A DNA stretch of 64,000 nt from Bradyrhizobium sp. cir1 (GCF_014198245.1 NZ_JACIHE010000014.1:1-64000); one strand, 5' to 3'; numbered from the stretch's first letter, positions 43,112-51,398 are shown. Notes: generated by a model not told the origin, from the letters alone. Program-made: numbers and translations.

Positions 43112-43137
43112 CTATGATGCGCAATTGCGCATCATAG
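43112..43137. repeat. Perfect 26-bp palindrome
   Basis: CTATGATGCGCAA (43112-43124) is followed directly by its exact complement. It sits within a ~120-base element (43041-43165) that runs from a GGGCGAACCCGGAATCC segment to CGCGCCCCGGAATGACC, and is probably a dispersed repeat. Confidence 0.7.
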
Positions 43138-43190
43138 CGCGCGCCAAGGGGCGCGCCCCGGAATGACCGTCGAGGGGGAGGCGGACTACC

Positions 43191-43493
43191 CTACTTCGCC
43201 TTCTGCATCTTGGTCACCGTGTACCCCGAAGTCGCTTCCTCGGCCTCGAAGGTCACCTTGTCGCCGACCTTCACCTGCTTGAGCATGGCGGGGTCCTTGA
43301 CGCGGTAGACCATGGTCATGGGCTCCTCCATGCCGAGACTCTTGGCGGGGCCGTGCTTGAGCGTGATCTTGCCGGCGCCCTCGTCGATCTTCTTGACCTC
43401 GCCGCTGATCGAAGCGCCTTCGGCCGCGATGGCTCCGGCAGCAAGGCTCACGGTCAGCGCCAGCGCTGCAGCGATGCGGATGATGCGGTTCAT
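43191..43493 (-). CDS. CusF-like periplasmic copper-binding protein
   Basis: This is a 100-residue exported protein. A signal peptide (MNRIIRIAAALALTVSLAAG, cleavage near IAAEG) is followed by a small OB-like domain (GEVKKIDEGAGKITLKHGPA, MEEPMTMVYRVKDPAML, VTFEAEEATSGYTVTKM). The Met-rich EEPMTM centre matches CusF-type Cu(I)/Ag(I) chaperones. GGAG precedes the ATG at 43493. It is the last gene of the copper operon, 15 bases after the cupredoxin. Confidence 0.85.
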   Translation of the reverse strand: MNRIIRIAAALALTVSLAAGAIAAEGASISGEVKKIDEGAGKITLKHGPAKSLGMEEPMTMVYRVKDPAMLKQVKVGDKVTFEAEEATSGYTVTKMQKAK

Positions 43494-43508
43494 GGAAATC
43501 TCCACTGT

Positions 43509-43964
43509 TTACTTGACGGTGACCTGGCCGACCATGCCGTACTCGCGATGGTCGGGGATCAGGCAGGAGAACTCGAAGGTGCCTGCCTTGGTGAATTTCC
43601 AGACGATCTCGGCCGTCTTGTTCGGCGAAAGCCGCACGCCGTTCGGCTCGTCGTGCTCCATGTGCGGATGCTTCTTCATCACCTCGGCATGCGCGAGGTT
43701 CTCCTTAGGTGTCGCGAGCAGGAACTCGTGGTCCTCCTTGCCGACATTACGCAGCACGAAGCGGATCTGCTCGCCGCGCTTCACGTTGATCTTCGACGGC
43801 TCGTACGACATCTCGCTCAGCGAGATCTCGATGGTGCGCGCCGGCTTCCTGGGATCGCCGGGCTCGCCCGCTGAAAAGGACGCATGGCCGTGATCTTCGT
43901 GCGCGCCGGCGGACGAGATCGAGAGCGCTGCCAGCGCGAGGACGAATGTGACGGTCTTCTTCAT
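43509..43964 (-). CDS. Cupredoxin-family copper-binding protein
   Basis: This is a 151-residue periplasmic protein. After a signal peptide (MKKTVTFVLALAALSISSAG) and an HEDHGHAS tract comes a cupredoxin fold with likely type-1 copper ligands: His in VGKEDHEFLL, then Cys, His and Met in FEFSCLIPDHREYGMVGQV. A Met/His-rich loop, VMKKHPHMEHDEPNG, may bind further copper. It probably carries or buffers copper for the neighbouring oxidase. GGAG precedes the ATG; 32 bases separate it from the oxidase gene. Confidence 0.9.
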   Translation of the reverse strand: MKKTVTFVLALAALSISSAGAHEDHGHASFSAGEPGDPRKPARTIEISLSEMSYEPSKINVKRGEQIRFVLRNVGKEDHEFLLATPKENLAHAEVMKKHPHMEHDEPNGVRLSPNKTAEIVWKFTKAGTFEFSCLIPDHREYGMVGQVTVK

Positions 43965-43996
43965 CGTAGTCTCCAGTTGGTGGTTCATCGAAACGC

Positions 43997-45334
43997 TCAC
44001 ATCTTCATGTTCTTCATCGGCGGGCTGCCGGGTTTCTGCCGGGCCGGTTCTGCGGCCGGTGCGGTGACCTCGTAGGCGACGGTGCCTTGCGGGAATTTGT
44101 ACGGACCGGGATCGCGGTAATCGTCTCGCCCGAGGCCCTCACGGATCTTCATCACCGTGAACATGCCGCCCATCTCGATCGGCCCGAACTGGCCGGTGCC
44201 GGTCATCATCGGCAGCGTGTTGTCGGGCGCGGGCATCTCCATGTTGCCCATCGCCATGCCGGTCGAACCCATCGCCATGCTGTCTGGCGCGAGCTTGCCG
44301 ACGGCCTTGGCGAGATCCTTGCGCGACACGCCGATGAGGGTGCGCACCTCGTGTCCCATTGCGTTCATGGTGTGGTGCGATTTGTGGCAGTGGAACGCCC
44401 AGTCGCCGGGATTGTCGGCGAGCACGTCGAACACCCTGACAGCGCCGACGGGGACGTCGGTGGTGGTTTCGGGAATCTGCGCGCTCTCGGGAATCCAGCC
44501 GCCGTCGGTGCAGGTCACCGCAAAGCTGTGGCCGTGCAGGTGGATCGGATGGTTGGTCATGCTGAGATTGCCGATGCGCACGCGCACCTGGTCGCCGAGC
44601 CGCACCGGCAGCGGATCGATCCCCGGAAACACCCGCGAATTCCAGGTCCACATGTTGAAGTCGGTCATCTCGTTGACCTGCGGCAGATAGCTGCCGGGGT
44701 CGACGCGATAGGTGCTCATCACGAAGACATAGTCGCGGTCGACGGGCCGGAAATTCGGGTCGCGCGGATGCACGACGAACATGCCCATCATGCCCATCGC
44801 CATCTGCACCATCTCGTCGGAATGCGGGTGGTACATGAAGGTCCCGCTCTTCTTCATCTCGAACTCGTAGACGAAGGTCTTGCCCGGATCGATGTGCGGC
44901 TGGTTCAGCCCGCCGACGCCGTCCATGCCGCTCGGCACGATCATGCCGTGCCAGTGCACGGTGGTGTATTCGGGCAAGCGGTTGGTGACGAAGATGCGGA
45001 CCTTGTCGCCCTCCACCGCCTCGATGGTCGGGCCGGGCGACTGGCCGTTATAGCCCCACAAATTCACCTTCATGCCTTCGGCGAATTCGCGCACCACGGG
45101 TTCGGCGACGAGATGGAATTCCTTCCAGTCGCCGTTCATGCGGAACGGCAGCGACCAGCCGTTCAGCGTGACCACGGGACGATAGTCGGGGCCGCTGGTC
45201 GGATGCAGCGGCGGCTGCATCACCACCTTGTCCATGGTGGGCGCTTCCGGGATCGATGCGGCCTGGACGCGGCCGCTGATGGCCGACGCGCCGGCAAGCG
45301 CGGCAGTCCCTAAAAATCCTCGGCGGGAAAACAT
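43997..45334 (-). CDS. Tat-exported multicopper oxidase (copper resistance type)
   Basis: This is a 445-residue oxidase. The N-terminus MFSRRGFLGTAALAGASAI is a twin-arginine signal. Copper-ligand motifs are complete: TVHWHGM, FMYHPHSDEM, HPIHLHGHSF and WAFHCHKSHHTMNAMGHE. Such enzymes oxidise Cu(I) to the less permeable Cu(II) in the periplasm. A C-terminal Met-rich stretch (MAMGSTGMAMGNMEMPAPDN) fits copper sensing at high load. GGAGG precedes the ATG at 45334; a longer frame to 45478 overlaps the tolC-like gene. The operon order is oxidase, cupredoxin, CusF-like. Confidence 0.93.
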   Translation of the reverse strand: MFSRRGFLGTAALAGASAISGRVQAASIPEAPTMDKVVMQPPLHPTSGPDYRPVVTLNGWSLPFRMNGDWKEFHLVAEPVVREFAEGMKVNLWGYNGQSPGPTIEAVEGDKVRIFVTNRLPEYTTVHWHGMIVPSGMDGVGGLNQPHIDPGKTFVYEFEMKKSGTFMYHPHSDEMVQMAMGMMGMFVVHPRDPNFRPVDRDYVFVMSTYRVDPGSYLPQVNEMTDFNMWTWNSRVFPGIDPLPVRLGDQVRVRIGNLSMTNHPIHLHGHSFAVTCTDGGWIPESAQIPETTTDVPVGAVRVFDVLADNPGDWAFHCHKSHHTMNAMGHEVRTLIGVSRKDLAKAVGKLAPDSMAMGSTGMAMGNMEMPAPDNTLPMMTGTGQFGPIEMGGMFTVMKIREGLGRDDYRDPGPYKFPQGTVAYEVTAPAAEPARQKPGSPPMKNMKM

Positions 45335-45347
45335 GCTGGCCTCCATC

Positions 45348-46787
45348 TCAGTGGTCGCCATCGGCAGACGCTGCCGCGGCGATGGTGGTTGAAGTGTCGC
45401 CGCCGGAAGCAGGCGAGCCGCCGCCGTTGACGGCGGTCTGCAGGTCGGATTGCGCGAGGAAGAATCTCTGCCTGGCATCGATGGCGCCGCGCAGCGACGC
45501 CAGACGCTGCCGCGCCTCGGTCAGCAGCGCAAAGATGTCGACCTGCATGCTGGAGAAGCGCAGCTGCATCTCCTCGGTGATGATCTTGCGCAAGGGCACG
45601 ATCTCGCGCTGGAAGTGGCTGGCGATGTCGTAGGTGGACCGGTAGACGCGATAGGCGTCTCGCGCCTCCGAGCGAACGTTCACGGCCCGCTCGGTCAGGC
45701 GGTTGAAGGCGAGATTGTAGGTCTCCGCCGCCTGCCGCACGCGGACCTCGCCGCCGTCGAAGATCGGAATCTGGAATTGAACGTCGAAGCCGCGTTCGCG
45801 GAACGGCGGCCCTTCCGGATCCTGGGTGCGGCGGGAGATGCCGGCGAGATCGAGCAGCGTCACGAAGCGCGTCGCCTCGGTGAGGTTCAGCGCCTTCGCC
45901 AGCGCGGTCAGCTCAAGCCGCGCGATCTGCAAGTCGATGCGATGGGCGACCGCGTCGGCCTCGATCGAGGGCAGGGCCTGCGGCCGGCGCGGCAATGGCG
46001 GCAACTGATTGGGCAGACGGAAGTCGAGGCCGTCGTCCCACAGCCCCATCAGGCGCGCGAGTCTTTCGCGCGTGCTCGCCGCAGCCTGCCGCGCGGTCGC
46101 GAGGTCGGCAGTCGTCTCGGCGTAGAACACCTGTTCGCGGGCCTGGTCGAGCTTGTTGATCGAGCCGGTCTCGCCGAGCTTGACGGCGAGTTGCGCGGTC
46201 GATTCCGCCGTGGCCTTCGCGTCCGTCAGCAGCACCACGAGCTCGTTGCAGGTGACTGCGCGGACATAGGCGCGGCGCACGTCGGCGGCAAGCCGCAACG
46301 TCGCCAGCGCCGCGCGCAGTTGCGCCTGGCGGAAGCGGTCGCGGGCGATCTCGGAGCGGAACGGCAGCGTGGCCAGGGCGAGGATGTCGCCGACCACCTG
46401 GCGCTCGATCTCGTTCGCGCCATTGCCCGAGATCCGCGAGATCGAGAACACCGGATTTGGCGGCAGGCTCTGCTCCACCAGATCGGTTTCGGCCAGCGCC
46501 AGTTCGTTGTACGCCGCTTGCAGTCCCTTGTTGTTGAGCAGCGCGATCTGCACGGCGGTCTCGATGGTCAGCGTGCGCGCCAGCAATCGGCGGACGGTCG
46601 CGTCGACGGCCTCGGCACCTTCGGCCGATCGGACGAAGGCGACGTCCTTGTTGATGGTCTGGCTGGTGAGGTCAGAGACCGTCGTCATGCCGCCGTCCGG
46701 CGAGAACGCCATGCAGCCGGCAAGACTTATTGACGAGAGTCCGAACGCGGTGAGCAAGAGCAGGCCGCGCGCAAGATGATGTGTCAT
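45348..46787 (-). CDS. TolC/CusC-family outer-membrane efflux lipoprotein
   Basis: This is a 479-residue outer-membrane factor. A lipoprotein signal ends at the lipobox LAGC near residue 25. The body has two TolC-like helical repeats (AYNELALAETDLVEQSLPPN, TATRQAAASTRERLARLMGL-like segments, and VSEARDAYRVYRST-like ones). It would form the exit channel of a metal efflux pump, but no RND or membrane-fusion partner lies nearby in this window. It is third in the copper operon, 9 bases after the small lipoprotein gene and 13 bases before the oxidase. Confidence 0.88.
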   Translation of the reverse strand: MTHHLARGLLLLTAFGLSSISLAGCMAFSPDGGMTTVSDLTSQTINKDVAFVRSAEGAEAVDATVRRLLARTLTIETAVQIALLNNKGLQAAYNELALAETDLVEQSLPPNPVFSISRISGNGANEIERQVVGDILALATLPFRSEIARDRFRQAQLRAALATLRLAADVRRAYVRAVTCNELVVLLTDAKATAESTAQLAVKLGETGSINKLDQAREQVFYAETTADLATARQAAASTRERLARLMGLWDDGLDFRLPNQLPPLPRRPQALPSIEADAVAHRIDLQIARLELTALAKALNLTEATRFVTLLDLAGISRRTQDPEGPPFRERGFDVQFQIPIFDGGEVRVRQAAETYNLAFNRLTERAVNVRSEARDAYRVYRSTYDIASHFQREIVPLRKIITEEMQLRFSSMQVDIFALLTEARQRLASLRGAIDARQRFFLAQSDLQTAVNGGGSPASGGDTSTTIAAAASADGDH

Positions 46788-46796
46788 GGCGCGTTC

Positions 46797-47078
46797 CTAC
46801 CGGTCTTGCTTCGGTTGCGGCGTGACGGCGTCGTTGCGGTCCCGCCATGGCGCCGGCGTTGCGGGCCGCAGGCTGGTATAGGGCGCGATGGTCGAGCGAT
46901 AGCCGACGCGTGCCACCTTCGCCGCCGGATCGGCGGGGTCGGCGCTGGCGACTTGTGTCGTTGCCGGCATGCAGCCGGACAGCGCCAGCGCGGCAAAGGC
47001 CAGCAGCCAATTGAATCGAAAGTGTCGTCCACCCACCGCAGATGCGGCGGCGGACTTCGCCCCGGAAAGCGTAGACAT
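46797..47078 (-). CDS. Small lipoprotein of the copper operon
   Basis: This is a 93-residue protein. The hydrophobic segment NWLLAFAALALSGC ends in a lipobox Cys near residue 36, preceded by an unusually long charged N-region. The mature part is short, Ala/Pro-rich and unordered (PATTQVASADPADPAAKVAR, YRSTIAPYTSLRPATPAPWR). Its function is unknown; the position between the His-rich protein and the TolC-like gene implies a role in copper tolerance. AGGGA lies before the ATG. Confidence 0.75.
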   Translation of the reverse strand: MSTLSGAKSAAASAVGGRHFRFNWLLAFAALALSGCMPATTQVASADPADPAAKVARVGYRSTIAPYTSLRPATPAPWRDRNDAVTPQPKQDR

Positions 47079-47151
47079 GACTTATCCCTGATCTGGAGAC
47101 CACAGGTTCGCACGCGCAAATGCGCGCTCGGCCCGATGTCGTTACGTCAGA

Positions 47152-47592
47152 TCAGGCGATGGGGGGGCGGTAGTGCTGGGGCGGCGCCGCGCTGTGCAGG
47201 CTGGCCACGATCTCGGGCGCGCAGGCCGACGTCGGCTGGACCGGCGTGGCGACGCTGGGCAGATCGGCCGGCAGCGCGCTGACGCACATCATCGCGCAGC
47301 ACGGACCCACGGTTCCCTTGCCGCCATGATGATGCGGAGCGGGTGCGTCCTTCGCGGCGGTCTGGTGATGTGCGTGGGTTCCCGCATGTTCGTGCGAGGC
47401 ATCGCCATGCAGATGGCTCGTCATCTGGTGATGCGCCGGCACGAGATCGGCGAGGATCGCGTCGTCTAGGCATGGTGTGGGACCAGTACCCCAGGCGAGG
47501 CTTGCCGCCGGCGCGAGCACGCAGAACAGATAGGCGAGGGCGATGATCCGCCCCACCCTGATCCGCATCGATCGCGTCAACCGCAACAACAT
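47152..47592 (-). CDS. His-rich DUF2946-like protein, first gene of copper operon
   Basis: This is a 146-residue protein. A hydrophobic segment (IALAYLFCVLAPAASLAWG, about 17-35) precedes a His-rich region (HHQMTSHLHGDASHEHAGTH, HHQTAAKDAPAPHHHGGKG) and a CCAMMCVSA motif that could bind Cu(I). The layout resembles DUF2946/CopL-like proteins in copper loci. The start at 47592 is preceded by GGCGGA; 47568 is an alternative. It heads the six-gene operon ending at 43191. The upstream sequence holds a TTGCA-N9-TGCAA inverted repeat. Confidence 0.75.
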   Translation of the reverse strand: MLLRLTRSMRIRVGRIIALAYLFCVLAPAASLAWGTGPTPCLDDAILADLVPAHHQMTSHLHGDASHEHAGTHAHHQTAAKDAPAPHHHGGKGTVGPCCAMMCVSALPADLPSVATPVQPTSACAPEIVASLHSAAPPQHYRPPIA

Positions 47593-47621
47593 TCCGCCGA
47601 TAGGCTCCTCGCGCGGCAAGG

Positions 47622-47640
47622 TTGCACACGCTGATTGCAA
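47622..47640. promoter_or_regulatory. Inverted repeat operator candidate of the copper operon
   Basis: TTGCA-CACGCTGAT-TGCAA is a perfect 5-bp inverted repeat with a 9-base centre, 30 bases before the His-rich gene and 103 bases before the divergent MFS gene. No copper regulator gene is in the window. Confidence 0.35.
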
Positions 47641-47742
47641 ACTAATCGCAAAACGCGCATTCGCCAAGCTCATTTTACCGCAGTGCACCGCGCATGCCCA
47701 ATATATCGCCACGTTGCTTGACCCTCGGTTGATCCGCGGGCC

Positions 47743-49008
47743 ATGTTCCGACCCGTGCACGCGCCAAATCATCCCGAACAAAGACCAGACTCATTCAGCC
47801 CTGATTCCCGTCAGGCCTGGGTGCGGCTCGTGCTTGCGCTTCTGATCGGCTCGATCGGTGCCGTCGGCATGTGGGCGGTCGTGGTTGTGATTCCTGTGGT
47901 GCAGGCGGAATTCGGTGCCACACGCGGCTCGGTGTCGCTGGCCTTCACGCTGATGATGTTCGGTTTCGGGCTGGGCGGCGTGATCGCCGGCAAGATCACC
48001 GACCGGTTCGGCATCGTGCCCGCGATGGCGATCAGCATTGCTTTTCTCGCCGTCGCCAATGTGCTCGCGGGCCTGTCGAGTCAGCTCTGGCAGTTCGTCG
48101 CGGCGTATTTCCTGATCGGCCTCGGCACCTCCGCGACCTTCGCGCCGCTGATGGCGGAAGCCTCGCATTGGTTCGAGCGCTATCGCGGGCTTGCCGTGAC
48201 CATCGTCGCCAGCGGCAATTATGTCGCCGGCACGATGTGGCCGCCGATCGTGAGCTGGGGCACGCAGACCGCCGGCTGGCGCTACACCCATATCGGCATC
48301 GGCATCGTCTGCGCGAGCACGATGGCGCTTCTGGTCCTCGTTCTGCGCGCACAGATGGGCGACGACCATATTCGCGATCATGCCAAGGCACCGCCGCCGC
48401 GAGTCGATCTCAAGCTGTCGACCAACACGCTGACGGTACTGCTCTCGATCGCGTCGATCTCCTGCTGCGTGGCGATGGCGATGCCGCAGGTGCATATCGT
48501 CGCCTATTGCGGCGATCTCGGCTATGGCGTCGCGCGTGGCGCCGAGATGCTATCGCTGATGATGGGCTGCGGCATCGTCAGCCGCATCGGCTCGGGCTAT
48601 CTCGCCGACAAGATCGGCGGCATCCGTACGCTGCTGATCGGATCGCTCGCGCAGGGCTTTGCGCTGGTGTTCTATCTGTTCTTCGACAGCCTCACCTCGC
48701 TGTATCTGATCTCCGCGATGTTCGGCCTGTTCCAGGGCGGCATCGTGCCGAGCTACGCCATCATCGTGCGCGAAGCGATGCCGGCGCGCGAAGCGGCCAC
48801 CCGCGTCGGCATCGTGATCTTCGCTTCCGTGTTCGGCATGTCCTTCGGCGGCTGGGTGTCGGGCGTGATCTTCGATGCCACCGGCTCGTATGGTGCGGCG
48901 TTCGCCAATGGCGTGGCGTGGAATGCGCTGAACATCGGCATCGTCGTGCTGCTGCTGATCCGCGCGCGGATGGGCTCGGTCAAGACCGGCCCGGGGTTTG
49001 CCACTTAA
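47743..49008 (+). CDS. Major facilitator superfamily transporter
   Basis: This is a 421-residue protein with 12 hydrophobic segments. The loop 2-3 signature is GVIAGKITDRFGIVPAM, and a matching one in the second half is GYLADKIGGIRTLLIGSLAQ. The overall pattern (MWAVVVVIPVVQAEFGATRG, LMMFGFGLGG, ASHWFERYRGLA) is that of monocarboxylate/oxalate-formate-type (OFA/MCT) MFS antiporters. The substrate is unknown. It is divergent from the copper operon with a 150-base shared upstream region. Its stop overlaps the convergent DUF4864 gene by 4 bases. Confidence 0.9.
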   Translation: MFRPVHAPNHPEQRPDSFSPDSRQAWVRLVLALLIGSIGAVGMWAVVVVIPVVQAEFGATRGSVSLAFTLMMFGFGLGGVIAGKITDRFGIVPAMAISIAFLAVANVLAGLSSQLWQFVAAYFLIGLGTSATFAPLMAEASHWFERYRGLAVTIVASGNYVAGTMWPPIVSWGTQTAGWRYTHIGIGIVCASTMALLVLVLRAQMGDDHIRDHAKAPPPRVDLKLSTNTLTVLLSIASISCCVAMAMPQVHIVAYCGDLGYGVARGAEMLSLMMGCGIVSRIGSGYLADKIGGIRTLLIGSLAQGFALVFYLFFDSLTSLYLISAMFGLFQGGIVPSYAIIVREAMPAREAATRVGIVIFASVFGMSFGGWVSGVIFDATGSYGAAFANGVAWNALNIGIVVLLLIRARMGSVKTGPGFAT

Positions 49009-49409
49009 ACGGACTGTCCTGCCTTCAGCAGCGAGCAGCCGGTGATCTTGTAGCTGCCGTCGCCCTGCTGCTCGAGCGTGTAAAACGCCTCCCAGGCCTC
49101 GCCGTTGGCATCGATGATATGGACGCGCTGGACGATCCAGCCGCCATCAATCTTGCTCTCGCCAAATTCAAAACTCTTGTGACGATAGACCGGCGCGTAG
49201 CCGTTCCGCACCATGGACATGAAGATGTCGGGGGCGGGAAAGATTTCCTTGATCGCAGGTGCCGCATAGGAATAGGCCGCCGTCGCATCGTCGCGAACGA
49301 AGGCCTGCTCCTGGGCGCGGATGACGCCTTGGGCCGTCGCGACATCGCCGGCAAACGCTGCGTGATGACAAACAACAATGAGAGCGACCAGCAAGGCTGC
49401 GATGCGCAT
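49005..49409 (-). CDS. Secreted DUF4864-family protein
   Basis: This is a 134-residue protein. A signal peptide (MRIAALLVALIVVCHHAAFA) precedes a small alpha-beta domain (GVIRAQEQAFVRDDATAAYS, IFMSMVRNGYAPVYRHKSFE, WEAFYTLEQQGDGSYKITGC) that matches DUF4864, an NTF2-like fold of unknown role. GGAG is 6 bases before the ATG at 49409. Confidence 0.85.
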   Translation of the reverse strand: MRIAALLVALIVVCHHAAFAGDVATAQGVIRAQEQAFVRDDATAAYSYAAPAIKEIFPAPDIFMSMVRNGYAPVYRHKSFEFGESKIDGGWIVQRVHIIDANGEAWEAFYTLEQQGDGSYKITGCSLLKAGQSV

Positions 49410-49754
49410 GACAGGCTCCACGTTGATATCCCGGCGGAAGCGACCCTAGCACATCTGCGGCGCCAGGGCGTGTACTCATAGATCACGCGCTTAGCTTGGG
49501 TGCGCCAGATGCCGGCTCGTCGCTCAACAGCGGCACGAACAGCGGACTTCGTTGAAGGTCGCCGATGGGCCATTCGCGTCGATTTGGCCGCGCGTCGACC
49601 ATTTCCGGTCCACCCCCCTGAAAGCCGACATGAGGACAGGCGTTCGTTCGTTTACGCCGGCCATAAGTGTCTGTGGAGTTCTTAGACTTACGGTGTGGAT
49701 GGGCGGACATGAGCCTGCTACGCTCACTCCGTTCGGGAAGCGGAGGGAAGGAAA
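49410..49754. repeat. Degenerate intergenic repeat upstream of the hydrolase gene
   Basis: This 345-base gap begins with GGCGTGTACTCAT (49467-49479), the inverse of motifs at 50728 and 50747. Then, at 49500-49720, there is a decayed sequence (CAGCGGACTTCG, GGCCATTCGCGTCGATTTGG, GAAAGCCGACATGAGG) of a repeat family known to litter alphaproteobacterial genomes. A related stretch lies at 50640-50720. No gene is seen. Confidence 0.5.
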
Positions 49755-50606
49755 ATGGTTACACGAGCCAAAGCATGTCTCGGTGTAGCAGTGTTCGTTG
49801 CATACCTTTCCACCAACGCCGCCACCTTGGCAGGAGAATTGGTCAGGTTTGAAAGTGCTCCCGTTCACGTCGGCCAACTCCAGCAGCGCCTGGCGCGCGA
49901 ACGTGGCGAAACGTCGAAAGCAGCGTCTGAAACGATTGAGGGTTACCTGTCGAAACCTGAGGGCGACGGCCCATTTTCCGCCATTGTGTATCTCCACGGA
50001 TGCGATGGACTTTCGGAAGACGCCCGAACGTACAACGCGCGGGGCTATGTGTCGCTTATGCTGGATAGCTTTGCGACCCGTGGCATCAAGAACGCCTGCA
50101 CCCAGGTGACGCCGGGCCTGCTGCTTACCCGCCAAGGTGATGCTTTAGGCGCGCTATCCTATCTTTCCAAGCTTCCCTTCGTCGATTCTCAACGTATCGC
50201 GGTTATTGGATATTCGCAGGGTGCAATGGTTGCGCTGCAGTTGGCGTCGAACCAGCAGGCGGAAATCTTTGACGTCCCCCGGGATCGAAAGTTCAAGGCC
50301 GCCGTGGCCTACTACCCGCTTTGCGGCGTTGCCTCCGAGGAACTCATCGTTCCTGCATTGATCATGATCGGCGAACTCGACGACTGGACGCCCGCGACGG
50401 ACTGCGAGCGTTGGATGAAGCGGCGGGCCGACAGGGGAGCACCCGTAAAATTGATCGTCTATCCCGGTGCCTATCACGCCTTTAATTCCCCCGCCTTCGC
50501 CGATGGCAGGGAATATCTCGGACATTGGCTCAAATATGATCCCACCGCGGCCGCCCAGTCAGTCCAGGAGATGCGGAGTTTCCTCGCTGCTCAATTTTCC
50601 CATTGA
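49755..50606 (+). CDS. Exported dienelactone hydrolase-like alpha/beta hydrolase
   Basis: This is a 283-residue protein. A signal peptide (MVTRAKACLGVAVFVAYLST, cleavage near TLAGE) precedes an alpha/beta-hydrolase fold. The nucleophile elbow is Ser in VIGYSQGAMVAL, the acid lies in MIGELDDWTPATD and the His in YPGAYHAFNSP, which is the dienelactone hydrolase layout. DLH enzymes use Cys at the nucleophile site; here it is Ser, so an esterase or lipase-like activity is likelier. GGAGGGAAGGA precedes the ATG. Repeat sequences flank it on both sides. Confidence 0.85.
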   Translation: MVTRAKACLGVAVFVAYLSTNAATLAGELVRFESAPVHVGQLQQRLARERGETSKAASETIEGYLSKPEGDGPFSAIVYLHGCDGLSEDARTYNARGYVSLMLDSFATRGIKNACTQVTPGLLLTRQGDALGALSYLSKLPFVDSQRIAVIGYSQGAMVALQLASNQQAEIFDVPRDRKFKAAVAYYPLCGVASEELIVPALIMIGELDDWTPATDCERWMKRRADRGAPVKLIVYPGAYHAFNSPAFADGREYLGHWLKYDPTAAAQSVQEMRSFLAAQFSH

Positions 50607-50722
50607 GTGACGGCGAAGCGAGTGCGCGGCATCGGCATCACGCATCGTCCGCTGTGGGTCACAAGCAGTAATGCTCTGGCCGATCAGCAGATTTCCGCTC
50701 GGTCCTCAGGAGTCGACATTTC

Positions 50723-50756
50723 TTTTATGAGTACACGGCTCTTTTAGGAGTACACG
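50723..50756 (+). repeat. Tandem repeat of TTTTATGAGTACACG
   Basis: TTTTATGAGTACACG (50723-50737) is followed 19 bases on by TTTTAGGAGTACACG (50742-50756). The motif ATGAGTACACGCC occurs inverted at 49467-49479. The pair brackets the hydrolase gene segment. Confidence 0.65.
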
Positions 50757-50759
50757 CCG

Positions 50760-51398
50760 CTAGCGCTTTCGGTTTGTCGCCGGCTTTGTCGTCTTGGACG
50801 AGCGGGCCTTGACCTTGCTGGGCGGCTGCACCCGCAAACCATCCACGAACACGTCGAGCATCCGCAGCACCGAGGACTGCCAGCCGGGTTGGTCGTGCAT
50901 GTAGCACATGCCGACGAGCGCCCTGAGCAGGTCCTCCGGACTGATATCGCCACGCATCTCGCCGGCCGCGACTGCGCGGTCGAGCAGCGAGCCGATCGCC
51001 TTGGTCAGCCGGTCCATCGAGAATGCCGCGAGTTCCGACGTGCTCTGGAACGTCAGCGCCAGCGCGGCCGACATGCCTTTCTTGGTGGCGACGAATTCGA
51101 CGTTGGAGCGCAGCCAGCGACGCAGCGCGTCGACCGGGTCCTTGGCATTCTTCAACTGCTCGGCGAGCTCGCTGAGCTGCTCGACTTCACGCCGGTACAC
51201 CGCCTCGAACAGATCCTCGCGGGTCGGGAAATGCCGGTAGAGCGTGCCGATGCCGACGCCGGCGCGTTTGGCGACGGCCTCCAGGCTCGCCTCGGGCCCG
51301 CCGGCGCTGAACACGAGTTTCGCCGCCTCGAGCACGCGCTCGCGATTGCGCACGGCATCGGCGCGAGGCTTCCGGATCTGGTCGGTGTGGTCGTCCAT
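50760..51398 (-). CDS. TetR-family transcriptional regulator
   Basis: This is a 212-residue repressor. The helix-turn-helix is at about 30-65 (SLEAVAKRAGVGIGTLYRHF, PTREDLFEAVYRREV). The C-terminal ligand-binding part is helical, and a Lys/Arg-rich tail (KARSSKTTKPATNRKR) is unusual. The ATG at 51398 starts MDDHTDQIRKPRADAVRNRE; a TTG 9 bases upstream is an alternative. It is divergent from the aldehyde oxidoreductase operon, which it may control: the 240-base gap between them is the natural operator site, though I see no clear palindrome. Confidence 0.9.
   Translation of the reverse strand: MDDHTDQIRKPRADAVRNRERVLEAAKLVFSAGGPEASLEAVAKRAGVGIGTLYRHFPTREDLFEAVYRREVEQLSELAEQLKNAKDPVDALRRWLRSNVEFVATKKGMSAALALTFQSTSELAAFSMDRLTKAIGSLLDRAVAAGEMRGDISPEDLLRALVGMCYMHDQPGWQSSVLRMLDVFVDGLRVQPPSKVKARSSKTTKPATNRKR

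Larger units (their letters stand above)
42670..43190. other. Repeat-filled intergenic region
   Basis: This 521-base gap carries no gene. It contains an inverted repeat pair (42806-42994) and a second element with a perfect 26-base palindrome (43041-43165), listed separately. Confidence 0.6.

Noticed and set aside
44087..45313. Plus-strand 408-codon frame opposite the multicopper oxidase
   Set aside because: The histidine-rich look comes from antisense of copper-ligand codons; no signal peptide or family.
47871..49481. Plus-strand 536-codon frame overlapping the MFS gene
   Set aside because: Arg/His-rich shadow in another frame of the MFS gene.
49483..49710. 75-codon minus-strand frame before the hydrolase gene
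   Set aside because: It falls in decayed repeat sequence that commonly yields spurious ORFs.
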